A stretch of DNA of 64,000 bases from Mauremys mutica (GCF_020497125.1 NC_059073.1:139323012-139387011); one strand, 5' to 3'. Counted from the first letter of the stretch, positions 25,024 through 38,900 are shown. Made by a program: numbers and translations. The notes: generated from the sequence alone by a model not told the origin.

Positions 25024-25557
25024 TCTATGCCTGTATCAATGATTCAGATTATGCCGTCAGCCGGGATTGAACCGGAGGCCTCTGGATCTAAAAGCAAGAG
25101 CTTCTCCTGCTGGAGGTAAAAGAGCAGCGCTGACAGTCTCGCTCCATTGAAGTCGGTGGCAATATGCGCATTGATTTCAGTGAGGCCACGATTTTACCCC
25201 AGGCCCTTTAATTTGGAGGCAGTACCAGACTCATAAACCTCTCTATGTGGTCTAGCCGTTAGAGGGAGACAAAGCCAAGCTGGTTAGCATGTGTTACACA
25301 CGCTATTCTGGGAACTAGTGCCTGATTTTAACTGGGAAAGCACCTCTTGGGTTTACTATTGGAATCATTGAGACCTTAAGAAAAAATTCCCTGTGGCAAT
25401 TCTATCTGCACTCCTCAGTCATTGGATATGTTTCATTGTTGGGATGCAGAAGGCTTTTACTTCCAAACGTGACGTGATGGAGATTTTCCTCAGTGTCTGA
25501 CATTCGCTTTGAATTGAGTAAGAGGTGACTAAAAAATTGGTCTTTTTTATCTAAGAA

Positions 25558-25790
25558 CATGGTCAAAATTTTCAAATGTGGTCACGGATTTTGTGAGCCC
25601 CATCTTTGGATGCTCAGCATAAGACCCAATGCACCTCACTGTCAGAGAGGCAGAGCTCCAGCAACTCCCACAATGCAGTGGGAGTTGTGGGCGCTGATCA
25701 GCTTTGAGAATCAGGGCCAGTGCTTTTCAGGTTGGGCACCCATGATGTGAGGCATTAAAGATGCCACTTTTGAAAATTTGGGCCCTTAGA
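25558..25790. repeat. P4 long hairpin repeat
   Basis: atggtcaaaattttcaaatg and gccacttttgaaaatttggg pair at the ends, and actcccacaatgcagtggga is an inner palindrome. Fragments occur at 8180-8410, 12779-13060 and 29640-29745. Confidence 0.6.
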
Positions 25791-25845
25791 ACTTCTACTG
25801 ATAATGCCCTGGAGAACATACCAATTCCTGTTTTGTGCTCCATTA

Positions 25846-25872
25846 TAATAATAATAATAAGTAATAATACCT
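25846..25872. repeat. (ATA)n microsatellite
   Basis: About eight ATA/TAA units with one interruption, in intron 5. Confidence 0.85.
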
Positions 25873-25889
25873 ACCTCTTATATCGTGCT

Positions 25890-26060
25890 GCTCATCTGTG
25901 AGTCTCAAAGTGCTTTAGAAAGGAGGCCGTTATTGTTATCCCCATTTTACAGATGGGGAAACGGAGGCATGGAGAGGTGAAGTGGCTCAGCAAATCAATG
26001 GCCGGGGCAGGAACTGAACCCAGCTCTGAGTCCCAGTCTACCGCCTTATCTTTTACGGCA
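25890..26060 (-). mobile_element. MIR-like SINE, antisense
   Basis: tatccccattttacagatgg, ggaaacggaggcatggagag and gaactgaacccagctctgag. Well preserved. Confidence 0.8.
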
Positions 26061-26210
26061 AGCTAAAGGGAGCTTGTCTGTCTCAGTCACTTTCCTTTTG
26101 TTTCGGTTTTATGTAACAGCTTAAGTTAAAGGACATTTAAGCTACAAGAACACTGGAGTATTTGTAAGACCAAAAGGTATATATCATATGGTGTCCCGTC
26201 TTTCTCCTAG

Positions 26211-27879
<1,669 letters not shown>

Positions 27880-28066
27880 GGGAGGGATAGCTCAGTGGTT
27901 TGAGCATCAGCCTGCTAAACCCAGGGTTGTGAGTTCAATCCTTGAAGGGGCCATTTAGGGATCTGGGGCAAAAACCTGTCTGGGGATTCGTCCTGCTTTG
28001 AGCAGGGGGTTGGACTAGATGACCTCTTGAGGTCCCTTCCAACCCTGATATTCTATGATTCTATGA
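27880..28066 (+). mobile_element. Turtle tRNA-derived SINE with CR1-like tail, copy 1
   Basis: The tRNA-like head has an A box (TAGCTCAGTGG) and a B-box-like GAGTTCAATCC. A linker (atttagggatctggggcaaa) follows, then a tail ending in gaggtcccttccaaccctga and a run of tattctatgattctatg, which is the CR1 LINE 3' end. This matches the cryptodiran SINE described as sharing its tail with CR1, so CR1 machinery probably mobilised it. Its first few bases lie before 26399, split off by the LTR-like insertion. Confidence 0.92.
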
Positions 28067-28324
28067 AGGCGCTGTCTCAAGTAGCATAGACATTTCCATA
28101 TAGAAAGCAGAGCTATACTTCAAAAGTACTGCCCCTGTAGCTCACAGTAAGAGAACAACAATGCCTCAGGTTTCTATAGCGAGTTTTATTCCATAACAGT
28201 TACAAACTATACATAAATCTTTTCACCCATCACTGAAATGCAACCATCTCTGGGGTGGAAGGTGGCCACTGTGTATATTAATATTACACAGCAGTTTAGG
28301 ATAGGAAGTGAAGAAACGTATTTA

Positions 28325-28412
28325 CTATATGTTTTGTACAGCACCTAGCACAACGGGACTTGGACTTGGTTGGCCTCTAGGGACTATTGCAATAGAAATA
28401 TAATAAATAAAT
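28325..28412 (+). mobile_element. MIR-like SINE tail, sense
   Basis: ttttgtacagcacctagcac, aacgggacttggacttggtt and an (AAAT)n end. Confidence 0.7.
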
Positions 28413-28823
28413 AAATAACTGGGTCCTGAGGCTGAGGTCACACTTATTTTACACATGAGGCCTAGATCACGCAACTTGGAGTTGCATAGGTTTGCAACAC
28501 GTGGCCTGATAGTTTGGGGGGAAGTTTATTTGTTCTTTCAAACCTGCAACTTGCAGGGCTGTGAAGTGAAATCAGAGGAAAGGTTGGCATGACAACACTA
28601 TGAATGAAATGGCAAGGGTTTGCAGAGCTCTGGTAATTACCCAGACACTGGGAGTTAGTCTGAACACCGGTTCTACTACTCCTGCCTTTGTGAAAGTACC
28701 GTGGGATATCTAGAGAGCACAGATGACAGGGATCTCAGTTTTACGTCTCTTCCAAATCTCTCCAGCTCCTGGAATTAGAAATGACATTGTTTTGTGACAT
28801 CTTCTTGTTTTTTCCTGCCTTAG

Positions 28824-28964
<141 letters not shown>

Positions 28965-29285
28965 TAATGTGGCCATGAATATGGTTCACATCGTGTGCCC
29001 TAAGAAATATTGGCTTCACAGACAGATGGGAGGAAGGGAAGAGAGGATATTGAGGCTGGAAGTTCGTGTTTGCTTGTTCTGTCCATGCAAGAAATACTAG
29101 ATAATAATGATGACCATTATATTTTATTTGAATTACTGTGGCGCTTATGACAAAGATATTTCTGTCGTGTCAGATGTCTGAAGGTCTCAAGCTGAAGACC
29201 CGTATAAGTATCATTAGCCCCATCTTACAGCCTTGGTAACTGGGAAGCAGAAAGGCTCCACATTTCAAAAACGCTCACTAACGTG

Positions 29286-29559
29286 CAGGGGCGGCTCTAG
29301 GGATTTTGCCGCCCCAAGCACGGCAGGCAGGCTGCCTCCGGCGGTTTGCCTGCGGAGGGTCCGCTGGTCCCGCGGCTTCGGAGGACCTCCCGCAGGCACG
29401 CCTGCTGCAGGTCCGCCAAAGCCGCGGAACCAGCGGACCCTCCGCAGGCAAACCGCTGGAGGCAGCCTGCCTGCTGCCCTCGCGGCGCCAGCAGAGCGCC
29501 CCCCGCGGCTTGCCGCCTCAAGCACGTGCTTGGCGTGCTGGGGCCTGGAGCCGCCCCTG
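29286..29559. mobile_element. hAT-type non-autonomous element, 274 bp, perfect 8-bp TSD
   Basis: Terminal inverted repeats CAGGGGCGGCTCTAGG and, from the other strand, CAGGGGCGGCTCCAGG differ at one base. The flanks are exactly CTAACGTG at 29278-29285 and 29560-29567, the 8 bp diagnostic of hAT transposases. It is GC-rich and strongly palindromic, so opposite strands show similar ORFs; none is a gene. Confidence 0.93.
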
Positions 29560-29744
29560 CTAACGTGAGGTGGCTCACCGGTTAGGTAGACAACTTGAAA
29601 TGCCTTGGCCTCATTAGCAGAAGCACTGCAAGGCCATAATGACTTCTCAAGTCAATGGGAGTTGTGGATGCTCAGCACCTCTGAAAATCAGGCCCGTGGT
29701 GCCTCAGACTGGGAGGCCCAGATTAGGGGACACTTGAAAATTTT

Positions 29745-29855
29745 GGCCTGAGATCCTTGCCCAAGGTCACACAGCGGGGGCTGTAGATGATGGAGGACCC
29801 AGATTATGTGACTCATCGCTCTCTGGTTTAGCCACTGGATTGTGCTTCCTCAAAA
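29745..29855 (-). mobile_element. MIR-like SINE fragment, antisense
   Basis: gcccaaggtcacacagcggg and agccactggattgtgcttcc. Confidence 0.65.
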
Positions 29856-30239
29856 TGTCACGGTAGTCCCCGAGGAATCCTTTATACGCTGGAACCTTAG
29901 GGCAGTCACTCTTCCCTCCTGGAACATCCTCATTTTCACTGAAAGCTGAGCTGTATCTGGAATTGCTATTTGCAGCTTGTAAAGTGAAACTATTCAGAAC
30001 TTTCCTTCTCTTTCAGTCTGGTCCTGACCCTGAAGCCCTTATTCTGATTTTACTTGGGCCAAATCCTGGGGTTCTTGCGTATTTTAAACCTCACCAAATT
30101 CCCATTAACTCAGGAGATTTGTCTGAGTAAAGGTTTCTGGATCTGATTGTTCATTGTTTACTTGGTCCTTGTCTGGGCAAAACTTCTTTAGAAGTCAGTG
30201 GGAATTTGTACATAGGGACAAAGTTCTATCTATCTTAGG

Positions 30240-30572
30240 CAGTGTTTCTCAAACTGGCGTTGCCGCTTGTGTAGGGAAAGCCCCTGGTGGGCCAGGCCGG
30301 TTTGTTTACCTGCCCCATCCACAGGTCCGGCTGATCGTGGCTCCCACTGGCCGCGGTTTGCCGCTGCAGGCCAATGGGAGCTGCTGGAAGCGGCGGCCAG
30401 CATGTCTCTCGGCCCATGGTGCTTCCAGGAGCCCCCATTGGCCCGGAGCGGCGAACCGCGGCCAGTGGGAGCTGCGATAGGCTGAACCTGCGGACGAGGC
30501 AGGGAAACAAACCGGCCCGGCCCGCCAGGGGCTTTCCCTACACAAGCGGCGGCCCCAGTTTGAGAAACACTG
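30240..30572. mobile_element. hAT-type non-autonomous element, 333 bp
   Basis: Inverted ends CAGTGTTTCTCAAACTGG and CCAGTTTGAGAAACACTG are perfect 18-bp TIRs. The flanks atcttagg (30232-30239) and ctcttacg (30573-30580) match at 6 of 8 positions, a degraded 8-bp duplication. Its GC-rich palindromic interior yields mirrored ORFs with no coding meaning. The termini resemble Charlie-type hAT elements. Confidence 0.88.
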
Positions 30573-30601
30573 CTCTTACGTATTTATTTTCTTATGAGAT
30601 A

Positions 30602-30740
30602 AGGAAATGCTAAGGCTTCTGTTTTACACATGGGAAACTAAGGCACAGAGACTAAGTGACTTGACCAAGGTCACACAGGAAGTTTGTGGTGGAGTTGGGA
30701 CTTAGGCTGGTGTCCTAATCATTGGACCATCCTTCCTCTC
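30602..30740 (-). mobile_element. MIR-like SINE, antisense
   Basis: acacatgggaaactaaggca, aagtgacttgaccaaggtca and tcctaatcattggaccatcc. Confidence 0.75.
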
Positions 30741-32817
30741 CCATTGATTGTGCTGGGATTAGGTGCCCACATCACACTGAAATTCAGTGGGAGGTGGATA
30801 CCTAGATCCCTTAGGGTTCTTTTGAAAATTGTTGCGTAAATAACAACACAGGATTTGGTCCTAAATTCTGTTCCTGCTGTATTGTGCTCCTCTGAGCTTT
30901 CAGTATCTCTGGGCTGGACATTGCACCATGGAATCTTGGCTCTGGGAGGGCTGCCCTTTCTGTACAAGGAGATTCTGTTTGTTCCTCCAAAGTTTCAGGG
31001 CTTTGCTAAAGGTGCCAGATGTGGTGCTGCTGAAAGCCCAGTGAGTGAGATCATTTTCACAGCCTCCCCCCTTTTTTATTTACTTCCCTTCAGCTTTGTT
31101 CAGTCAAGCAGCATCCAAAGGCATTTTAGTGCCAGCCATAAATCTTTCAGTTTCAAATGCTGTTGCGGGTTGAGAGGAACAATGCCCGGCCCGACTGGAA
31201 CACAAACCCTCCCCTTTTCTCCCCTATTGTTGGCTCTGGGGATGGGGACTGTTTCCTGGATGCTGTGCGCAAACATCTGCATCCAGATTTCCCATCCACC
31301 CTTGTATTCCTTGACATATTTTCCTGATTGCATAAGGAAAACAATAACAGATGGTGGCATTGGAGGAAAACTGCATGACACTTGGGTTCAAACTGCTCAG
31401 CACCCTCAAGTCCCGTTGACTTCAGATGGAAAAGAGGATGCCCAGCATCATGGAGGATTAGCTCAGTCCGAAGCAGGAATCAGACTCTGATGTAATGGAT
31501 GGGGCTGTTCTCTTATTTGGCTTGTTCGTTACATCTCCCTCCTGCAGTTTGAAGTAGATGCACAGATGCTCGTTCTTCCTTCAGCTTAATTAGGATACAT
31601 TGCCTGTGATGCCGCTGCCTAAAATGAGAATCAGCCCAAGTCATAGGGAGCCACCTTTGCACTTGAGGTCAGCTGCTTCAGTGCAGTTAATGGTGCCTTG
31701 GCCACGTTCTGCTCCCTTGCAAGCCCAATAACAACAAAGGTTTAGTGAAGGGCCTGATCCTGAAAGGGGCAGTGGTGCTGAAGTTTCCATTGACTTGAAG
31801 GGGCTCAACATCTAACAGGCCTAAATCCTGGAAGATGTAACCATCTGGTGGCAGTGCTGTCAGCTCTAGAATTGACTTCTTCCACCGGCTTACCAGAGCC
31901 TGCAGTGTCAAGGCCGGTCCCTTTCCCAGTGTGGGCATTAAGGGGATGGGTTGCTGTTTATTTTGTTGGGTGTCCTTTTCCCTATTAGATGAAATTTTAA
32001 GGCTTAACTGATGCATTGGCATTGTGTTGGCCCTCTGTACAAGAGTGAATTTCACTGCTGTGCCTATGATTGAATAAAGAAACTGACTAAAATGTGTAGT
32101 AATGCATAATAAGGGCAATCGATTCTCATGCTTCAGGGTATATTGCCTGCAAAGGTCAGGAAGGAATTTTCTCCCATGTACAGCACTTAATGACTGGTGG
32201 ATCATTTATGGGGAAACATGCTTTTCCCAATGCCTCAGGTATTTCCAGAGGAAGGATAGAAGGATGTGATGTTAGATAGTAAAGTGCTCAAGGCAGGGAC
32301 CATCTCGATGCAGTGCTGAGCACACTGAGTGCACTCAACCAATTACGATAATATTAGGCATGTGATCTGTCCTTGTATGGAAAATCCTGTGGGTGAAATT
32401 GTCATTATGGTTCCAGCTTCTGTAAATCAGGTAAAAGGATCAGAGTGGCATGAAAGCTGTAAACCCTGGATCCAACCTGGGGAGGAACTGAGGAAAAGCC
32501 CCAGCGGAGGGGGCACGGTAGGAGGAAGCTGGGGGCAGGACTGCACCAGCTATGGGGATTTTTAGATGCTGCAGAGCAGGCTGTGTGCATGAAGGCTCTA
32601 AATTGGAGCTGCTCAAGGCTGCCCCAGTTTATGGCAAGGGCCAATCTCTCTACAGCACCTGGGATCTAAATGGCTTAAATCCATCAAACCCACCCCACTC
32701 CTTTGAGCCCCCCGCACCCTCTGCTCTTAAGAAAACAACGTTGTAACTAGGTGAGTCGGAAGAGCTGGCCACGCTAAGCCGAACTTGTTCTTACGTACAG
32801 CTGGCTTTATTTTTTAG

Positions 32818-33330
<513 letters not shown>

Positions 33331-33994
33331 GCTACACTAGAGAGAAGTATTCTCACCTTCCTGATGTCTATCCTCCACATTGCTGCATTGGGCCAAATTC
33401 AACGCTGGCATTGGCTCATCATCTTCTGCTTCTCGGACAAATGGGGGAGGAAGAAGTGAGCGGTGCTGCTCTTAAGCAGGGCATTAGCTTAAGCAGGGCA
33501 AGCAAATGACATCACTGCTTTCCAGCCTCAGTGGAATTACAGTTAAACAGCGGAGAGAGCTCCGGTTTCATCCCTTTATTCTGCTACTAAAGCCTTGTTA
33601 ATTTCCATTTAAATCATCCAGGGTGGGCGTTGAAGCAGGAGGATTTTTTTTCCCTTTGCACTCAAGGATTGGATTTAATTTGATGCAATCTAAATAAAAA
33701 CCAAAGGAATACACAAATGACATCAGTTTCCATGTGGGGGCAAAGTGCTGGAAGAATTAGTTCCTACTGCAGCAAACTCCAATGCGGGGGGAGAGAATTC
33801 GTGAGTGCTTAGACCCCATGATTCCCGTTAAATTAATTCAGAGCTGGTCAGAAGGATTGAGGGGGTTCTCTTTTAGCCACAGAACTGGGACAGCAAAAGC
33901 AGCATCAGGCCTCGTTTGGGACCAAGAGGGATTGCCTAGAAATGAGAGAATAAATTCACACAATGATGAGACTGTATGTCTGAGCACTCAACCA

Positions 33995-34160
33995 AATGAC
34001 TGAATTTATCCTCCCAACGCCCCTGGGAGATAAGGAAGTGTTATTCCCACTTTATAGGCCAGGAACTGAGTGATAGATTAAAAGACGTGGCCAAGGAGGT
34101 TGTGGCAGACTCGGGAACTGAAGTTGGCTCTTTCGAGTCCTAGTCATGTGCAGTAACCAC
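33995..34160 (-). mobile_element. MIR-like SINE, antisense, diverged
   Basis: ttattcccactttataggcc and gacgtggccaaggaggttgt, an older copy. Confidence 0.55.
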
Positions 34161-34394
34161 AAAAAACATCCCTCGACCCTTGGTCACAACTGTAAAGACA
34201 GCCAATAGTGGTGGTAGTTTTTGGGATGTGGGCTAGCAGTCTACCAGCCCAGACCCATTTTGGGCATTAAGGAGTAACCCATCAGGTAGAAAAATTTCAT
34301 TGCTACCATGTTTGGTACATATCTGGTGGTGATTACCAGGGCGGATGTAGGTGCTGGAAGTGGGTCAGTTTTTCTCTGTCACAAAATATTTGTT

Positions 34395-34522
34395 AAATAT
34401 CAAAGGGGTAGCTGTGTTAGTCTGGATCTGTAAAAGCAGCAAAGAGTCCTCTGACACCTTATAGACTAACAGACGTATTGGAGCATGAGCTTTCGTGGGT
34501 GAATACCCACTTCTTCGGATGC
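34395..34522 (+). mobile_element. Penelope-like short repeat, 9-bp TSD
   Basis: The same family as 14575-14721 in the opposite orientation. Flanked by atatttgtt at 34386-34394 and 34523-34531. It contains tagctgtgttagtctggatc, tatagactaacagacgtatt and, at the end, a gtgggt/acccac stem next to tttcg (GAAA on the minus strand). Confidence 0.6.
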
Positions 34523-34924
34523 ATATTTGTTTGCAAATCTTTGTTATTATTTGTAGAATTGACTATCTGTCTGCTGCTTTTATCAAATGATGCAGGTAAT
34601 AAGACCTCCTAATTATAAAACATGCCTCAGACCGAGCAGACAACATCAGAACTATATGTCTAATGCACACATGGTATAACTGTAATTATCTTCTTAGTAT
34701 CACTGAATACAATGACAATAAATGTAAACTACTTATATTAAAGTAATGATTCTTAACAGAAGATCTGTAGAATGTTTTGCATGAATATACTGTGTGAATA
34801 ACATGTACTCGGATGTAATCCCTACATATAACTAACTATGAGCTACTAATTGTTTAATGCCACACCACTTTGAGCTATAATTTACTTAAAAAAATAGTCA
34901 GATAGTTGAAATCTTCCTATTGCC

Positions 34925-37900
34925 CCTCACAACCTGTGTCTGATGTGTTCCTATACTCATCACTGCCACAGTTGCCTGCATAGGATCACATCAAATCTTC
35001 CCTGCGGCATTTGCATCTCCTCAGCAATGCTGCCCAAAGGCGAGGATGACTTTTGGTGCAGGTGGCAGACTGTCATTTGAGGAACAAAATGTCCCATGCT
35101 GTCTGTCATCCATCTGGTTTTGACAGGGGATGCTTGAAGATACTGAACTGTTGCACGAGTCCATATGTATAGCTGATGATTTGCACATAATTGTGCAGGC
35201 TGCAGGGTTTCTCACTTGTTTTGTTCTTCTTGGCAAACAACTCCTAGCGCTTGTTATCTAGATACTAGCTTCTCACCACAGTATAGAAAAGATTGCACTG
35301 AGACACCAAAGATACCACTGTTGACTTCGAAAAAGCTGCAGTTGGGTTGGTCTGCAGTCACCTCCCTTCAAATCTTGCTAGTGCTACTGAGCAAGAACTG
35401 CTTGATTCAGCTGCTCGTTGGTTCTTTATTGACTCTCTGGTTAGGTCAGCTCGGTCCATGCCATAAATTCAAAGTAATGGTCCGAGGTTCTTCTTTGAGT
35501 GATGATCCCTATGTGGATTCCAAATGTGGGGTGCGCATTCTCGCCATGCCTCAGAGCCACAACTGTTCATAGTGGTGTTTGTTGACCCACATGTGCATTG
35601 TGCACCCACCGCGTGGCACGTCTGAGGCTTTAAGAGGCCATGGGGGTCGACGCCACTCCAGTTCCCTTTTATCAGGCAGGAGCAGAGCCCGGAGCAGAGG
35701 GGATGGAGGATTGGGATCCAGATAGGGACCACACATCTCAAAGAAACCTCCAGTTAGAGTAAGTAACCTTCTCCTCTTCTTTGAGTGCTGGTCCCTATGT
35801 GGATTCCAGATGTGGGAGAGTGCCGAGCAGTACTCAGTGTGGAGGTGGACACGAGGGCTCTCCAGAAGTCAGTCTGAGGGATTGCATGGCCAACAACCGC
35901 ATCCGCTGCCGCAGCAGGGGCGAGGGCACAATGGGTTTGAAAGGTATGGACGGAGGACCAAGTGGCCACCCGGCCAATGTCCTACCACAGGACGTCTGCA
36001 AGGAAAGCTGCCACGGTGGCATGAGCCCATGTGGATTGGGCCGTGACCCCCGGTGTGGTGGTGAGGGAATTCCAGAGAGAGAGAGTAACAGTCCGCAATG
36101 CAGCGGAAGATCCAGTGGGAGAGACATTACAAAGAGCACTGTGACCAAGGAGCTGAGAATGGGCATGCCACAGACATATTAGCCCTGAGGCCAGAGGAGA
36201 GGGATTGCTGAGGGTGGATGTACTTGGTTCGTACCACAGACACATCACTAACAGTAAGAGAGCTGAGAAGGGGAATGCAACAAGCACAGGGTGGGGGGAT
36301 GCAGAATAGACACCATCACCGCAGGCCACAGCCTCGCACCCAAGACCAAGTGGGGAATTGGGAACAAGCAGTCTCAATGCCTGCCATAGACACAGAGCCC
36401 CAAGACTGAGGGTTGGGGTGTCCAAAGGGGGGGTTTGAGAGGCATTCTGGAGTGTTCCTTCCTGCACATTACTGCTGTTCAGGGCTAGGGGGAGGGGAGG
36501 GAGAGGGGAGCTCTAAATTCCTTCTCCACCCACTTTTCCGGGGGCTCAGCTGCTAGCTTCAGCCATCTTTTCCCCACGTCACTGAAAGCTGATGAATGGT
36601 GACACAAGACTCACGTCCGTTCCCCATTCCCTAGCTATGCTGTGCATGGGAACAAATCTCTTCTTTGGGCCAACTCCAGTTTTGAAATAGAATTAATCTA
36701 CCCCAAGAACAGAGCATATCTTGGGCACATAGATGCAACCTCTGAGTCCAAGCTCCGCATTAGCACCTTGTTTACTCCAAGTGTTTGCTTTGCATCAGCA
36801 ACGTGCCAAAACCATGCGTGAATCTGCTTCCTCGTGATCTGCCTCAAGTTCTGGTATTGCAGAATGGTTGTCTGGCACTACTTTCACTGCTCGTGAGAGG
36901 TTGTGAAACCCACCAGCAAGGTATGCTTCAGCACCAGGCAACAAACTCTGTTCACACTTCACAAACCAGTCACTGAGGAGGAAGTTTGCAATGTTAGATT
37001 TGTTCTTTGAATGTGATGAGCTCTTCAAGCATTGCTTTGGTAATAGTGATAACACAGTGGGGTTTCAAACTTCTTGCATTTGGACATTCCTCCCATAGGC
37101 TCGCTCACCAGATTTGACTGAGTCTTTATCTGCATAGTTGTCACCAACAGCAGCAGTGAATTGACATGTTAGTCTAGGGATAATGTTTAGCAGCTGATCA
37201 AGCAGCTCGCCAGAAGTTTTGCACTTGGCAGTATCAGTGCACACCATCTGCAGAAGGATCAGGAGGTCAATAATAGCTAACGTTGGCTAGCTCAACCACT
37301 GACAGATTTTTCTCCAGCCAAGACAATGTGTTGCTCTTTTGGGTCTTTCTTAGAGATCCATCCAAGTTGAAGAGGGAAAGTGGGACAGGTGCCAGGACAT
37401 ACTTCATCAAACCCTGGATATAAACATCTCTGAACTGGGCAATACCTGTCAGCTTGCTGACTATCAGTAGTTACTGATTGTGCTGTCTGCTGCTTCTTTT
37501 GTTCATCTGTCTTGTTGAGGTTACCAAACAATTTCAGATTATGCCTTTTTATGGGATCAAAGAGGCCTGCCTCACCCCTTTGCAGCCTATTGGTTTCAAG
37601 CTGCTTCATTCTTTGTGTGCCATTCTCTCATCACACACAAACTTCATGCAGTTTCAGGTGGGGGCCACAGAAGACGTTGCAATGTTCACAAGTGGCTTTC
37701 TATTGTCTGGGCTTCTTCCAGGTTTAGCGCAACACGGATTTGCCATTCTTTCAGTCACAGCTTTTATAATATCTTGGACAGCAGTTCATTTGCAGCCAGA
37801 CACTTTGGGGCAGCTTCTTTGTGGAGCTCTGTTGCTGAAGGCTGTATTCCACCCATTTGTTTGGCCATAGTTGTTACAGCTGCCTTAAAATGTGCAGTCA

Positions 37901-38900
37901 GGTATTCCCCTGATCAGAGCCTTATCTTTTGTGCAAAGATGCTGATGCTTCCCATGGTCCTTGTTGAGAGACTGCTCTGTGGCCATATCATACCATACAC
38001 CTCTGAAGGGTCTGGCAGTCCAGTATACTGCTTCTTGACTATTAACCAGGGCATGATACATCTCCTCCACTAGAAGTCTGGCTTCTGCTACATTTTACAC
38101 CATCCCATCTAGCCCAATTCATATGACCACACTGGATATCAAGTGGAATCATCTCTGCAAATGTCTCAAGCTCCATGGACTTGTTATTGTCTATTTTTGC
38201 TGCTATGAAATCTATCCGTAAAAGGGAGAAATCTGCTATATCGTTTTTCCAGAACAGAAATATATCTAATATATTTCCTTGGGTAACATAAGTGTCCATG
38301 AGTTGATGGAATGATGGTTCATGAAGTCTGAAAGATCATTCTGTGCTTCCACTCTGGTTCCTATATGTGCCTTCTCCACATCTTCAAATGCTTTCGTTCA
38401 TGTTCAAGCTTTCTCTAAGATGCATCTCTTTGCATCTTTTGGAAGAACATCGTTGTTGATGGAATCGCTAAGTTCCATCCATTTCAAGCAACTCATTGCC
38501 TCACTCATAAGTTTGTGGATTCTAACACCATGGTTATATGCTTCTCCTCGTAAAGCATGGCTGATGACTGAAGCATCATGGATGCTGACTTCCACATGGG
38601 TGACTTGAAACTCAATTTCCTGCATCACACTGCCTGTATGGCCTATGAAATTCTTTGCATGATGCATGCCTTCCATCTCAAGGTGATCATTTTCAAATTT
38701 GTTTTGATTCCTCCATTTAATCAACTGTGCTTTGCAGTAGATTCCTTCATCATATGCGTCATAGGTCCAGTCTTGGCCCAGAGAGTGACACGTATCTTGA
38801 AAATATTTCATCGTGGTGTACACCATGTTAATATCAGTTGCTGGTGCAGGAGTCTTAGGACTTTTTCTCAAATCTGTCCATGCTACAAATAATGACAAAT
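34925..38900 (-). pseudogene. Degenerate EEAD(S/T)R-family, TE-like gene with C-terminal Cys cluster
   Basis: Reading the minus strand: 38898-38404 has one open stretch of 164 codons with MVYTTMKYFQDTCHSLGQDW, YCKAQLIKWRN and EAYNHGVRIHKLMSEAM; 38070-37885 has VWYDMATEQSLNKDHG; 37055-36795 has NFLLSDWF and EADHEEADSRMV; then KVLMRSLDSEV and a KTGVGPKKRFVPMHSIA stretch to about 36560. After a foreign insertion come FAKKNKTSEK, QLYIWTRATV, SLPPAPKV and finally RRCKCRRED near 34990. I know this order from multi-copy uncharacterised proteins in cnidarians and fish; their function is unknown to me. Stops and frameshifts occur throughout, so it is dead. 35484-36480 is an inserted repeat. Confidence 0.78.
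35484..36480. repeat. About 1-kb repeat inserted in the pseudogene
   Basis: The motif cttctttgagtg followed by tccctatgtggattcca occurs at about 35490 and 35778, with a related inverted form near 35723. It interrupts the pseudogene between its EEAD(S/T)R part and its YIWTRATV part. It resembles a repeat I recall from turtle and crocodilian DNA, but I cannot assign its class or exact ends. Confidence 0.5.

Larger units (their letters stand above)
24864..26210 (+). other. DPYSL2: DPYSL2 intron 5
   Basis: This is a 1.35-kb intron. It contains a CR1 3' tail (24930-25023), a long P4 hairpin repeat (25558-25790), an (ATA)n microsatellite (25846-25872) and an antisense MIR-like SINE (25890-26060). 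Confidence 0.85.

Noticed and set aside
27889..27955. tRNA gene
   Set aside because: It is the tRNA-like head of a turtle SINE: no complete cloverleaf, and it continues into a CR1-like tail. The same holds at 42289.
29233..29585. Five overlapping ORFs on both strands (Pro/Arg/Ala rich)
   Set aside because: They are mirror images caused by a GC-rich palindromic hAT element.
30855..31490. 211-codon ORF on the + strand
   Set aside because: No domain, signal or splice evidence. Its residue composition looks random, and a longer ORF is expected by chance in 64 kb.
35982..36467. 161-codon minus-strand ORF
   Set aside because: It falls in the unclassified repeat inserted into the pseudogene, in a frame unrelated to the neighbouring blocks, with no recognisable domain.
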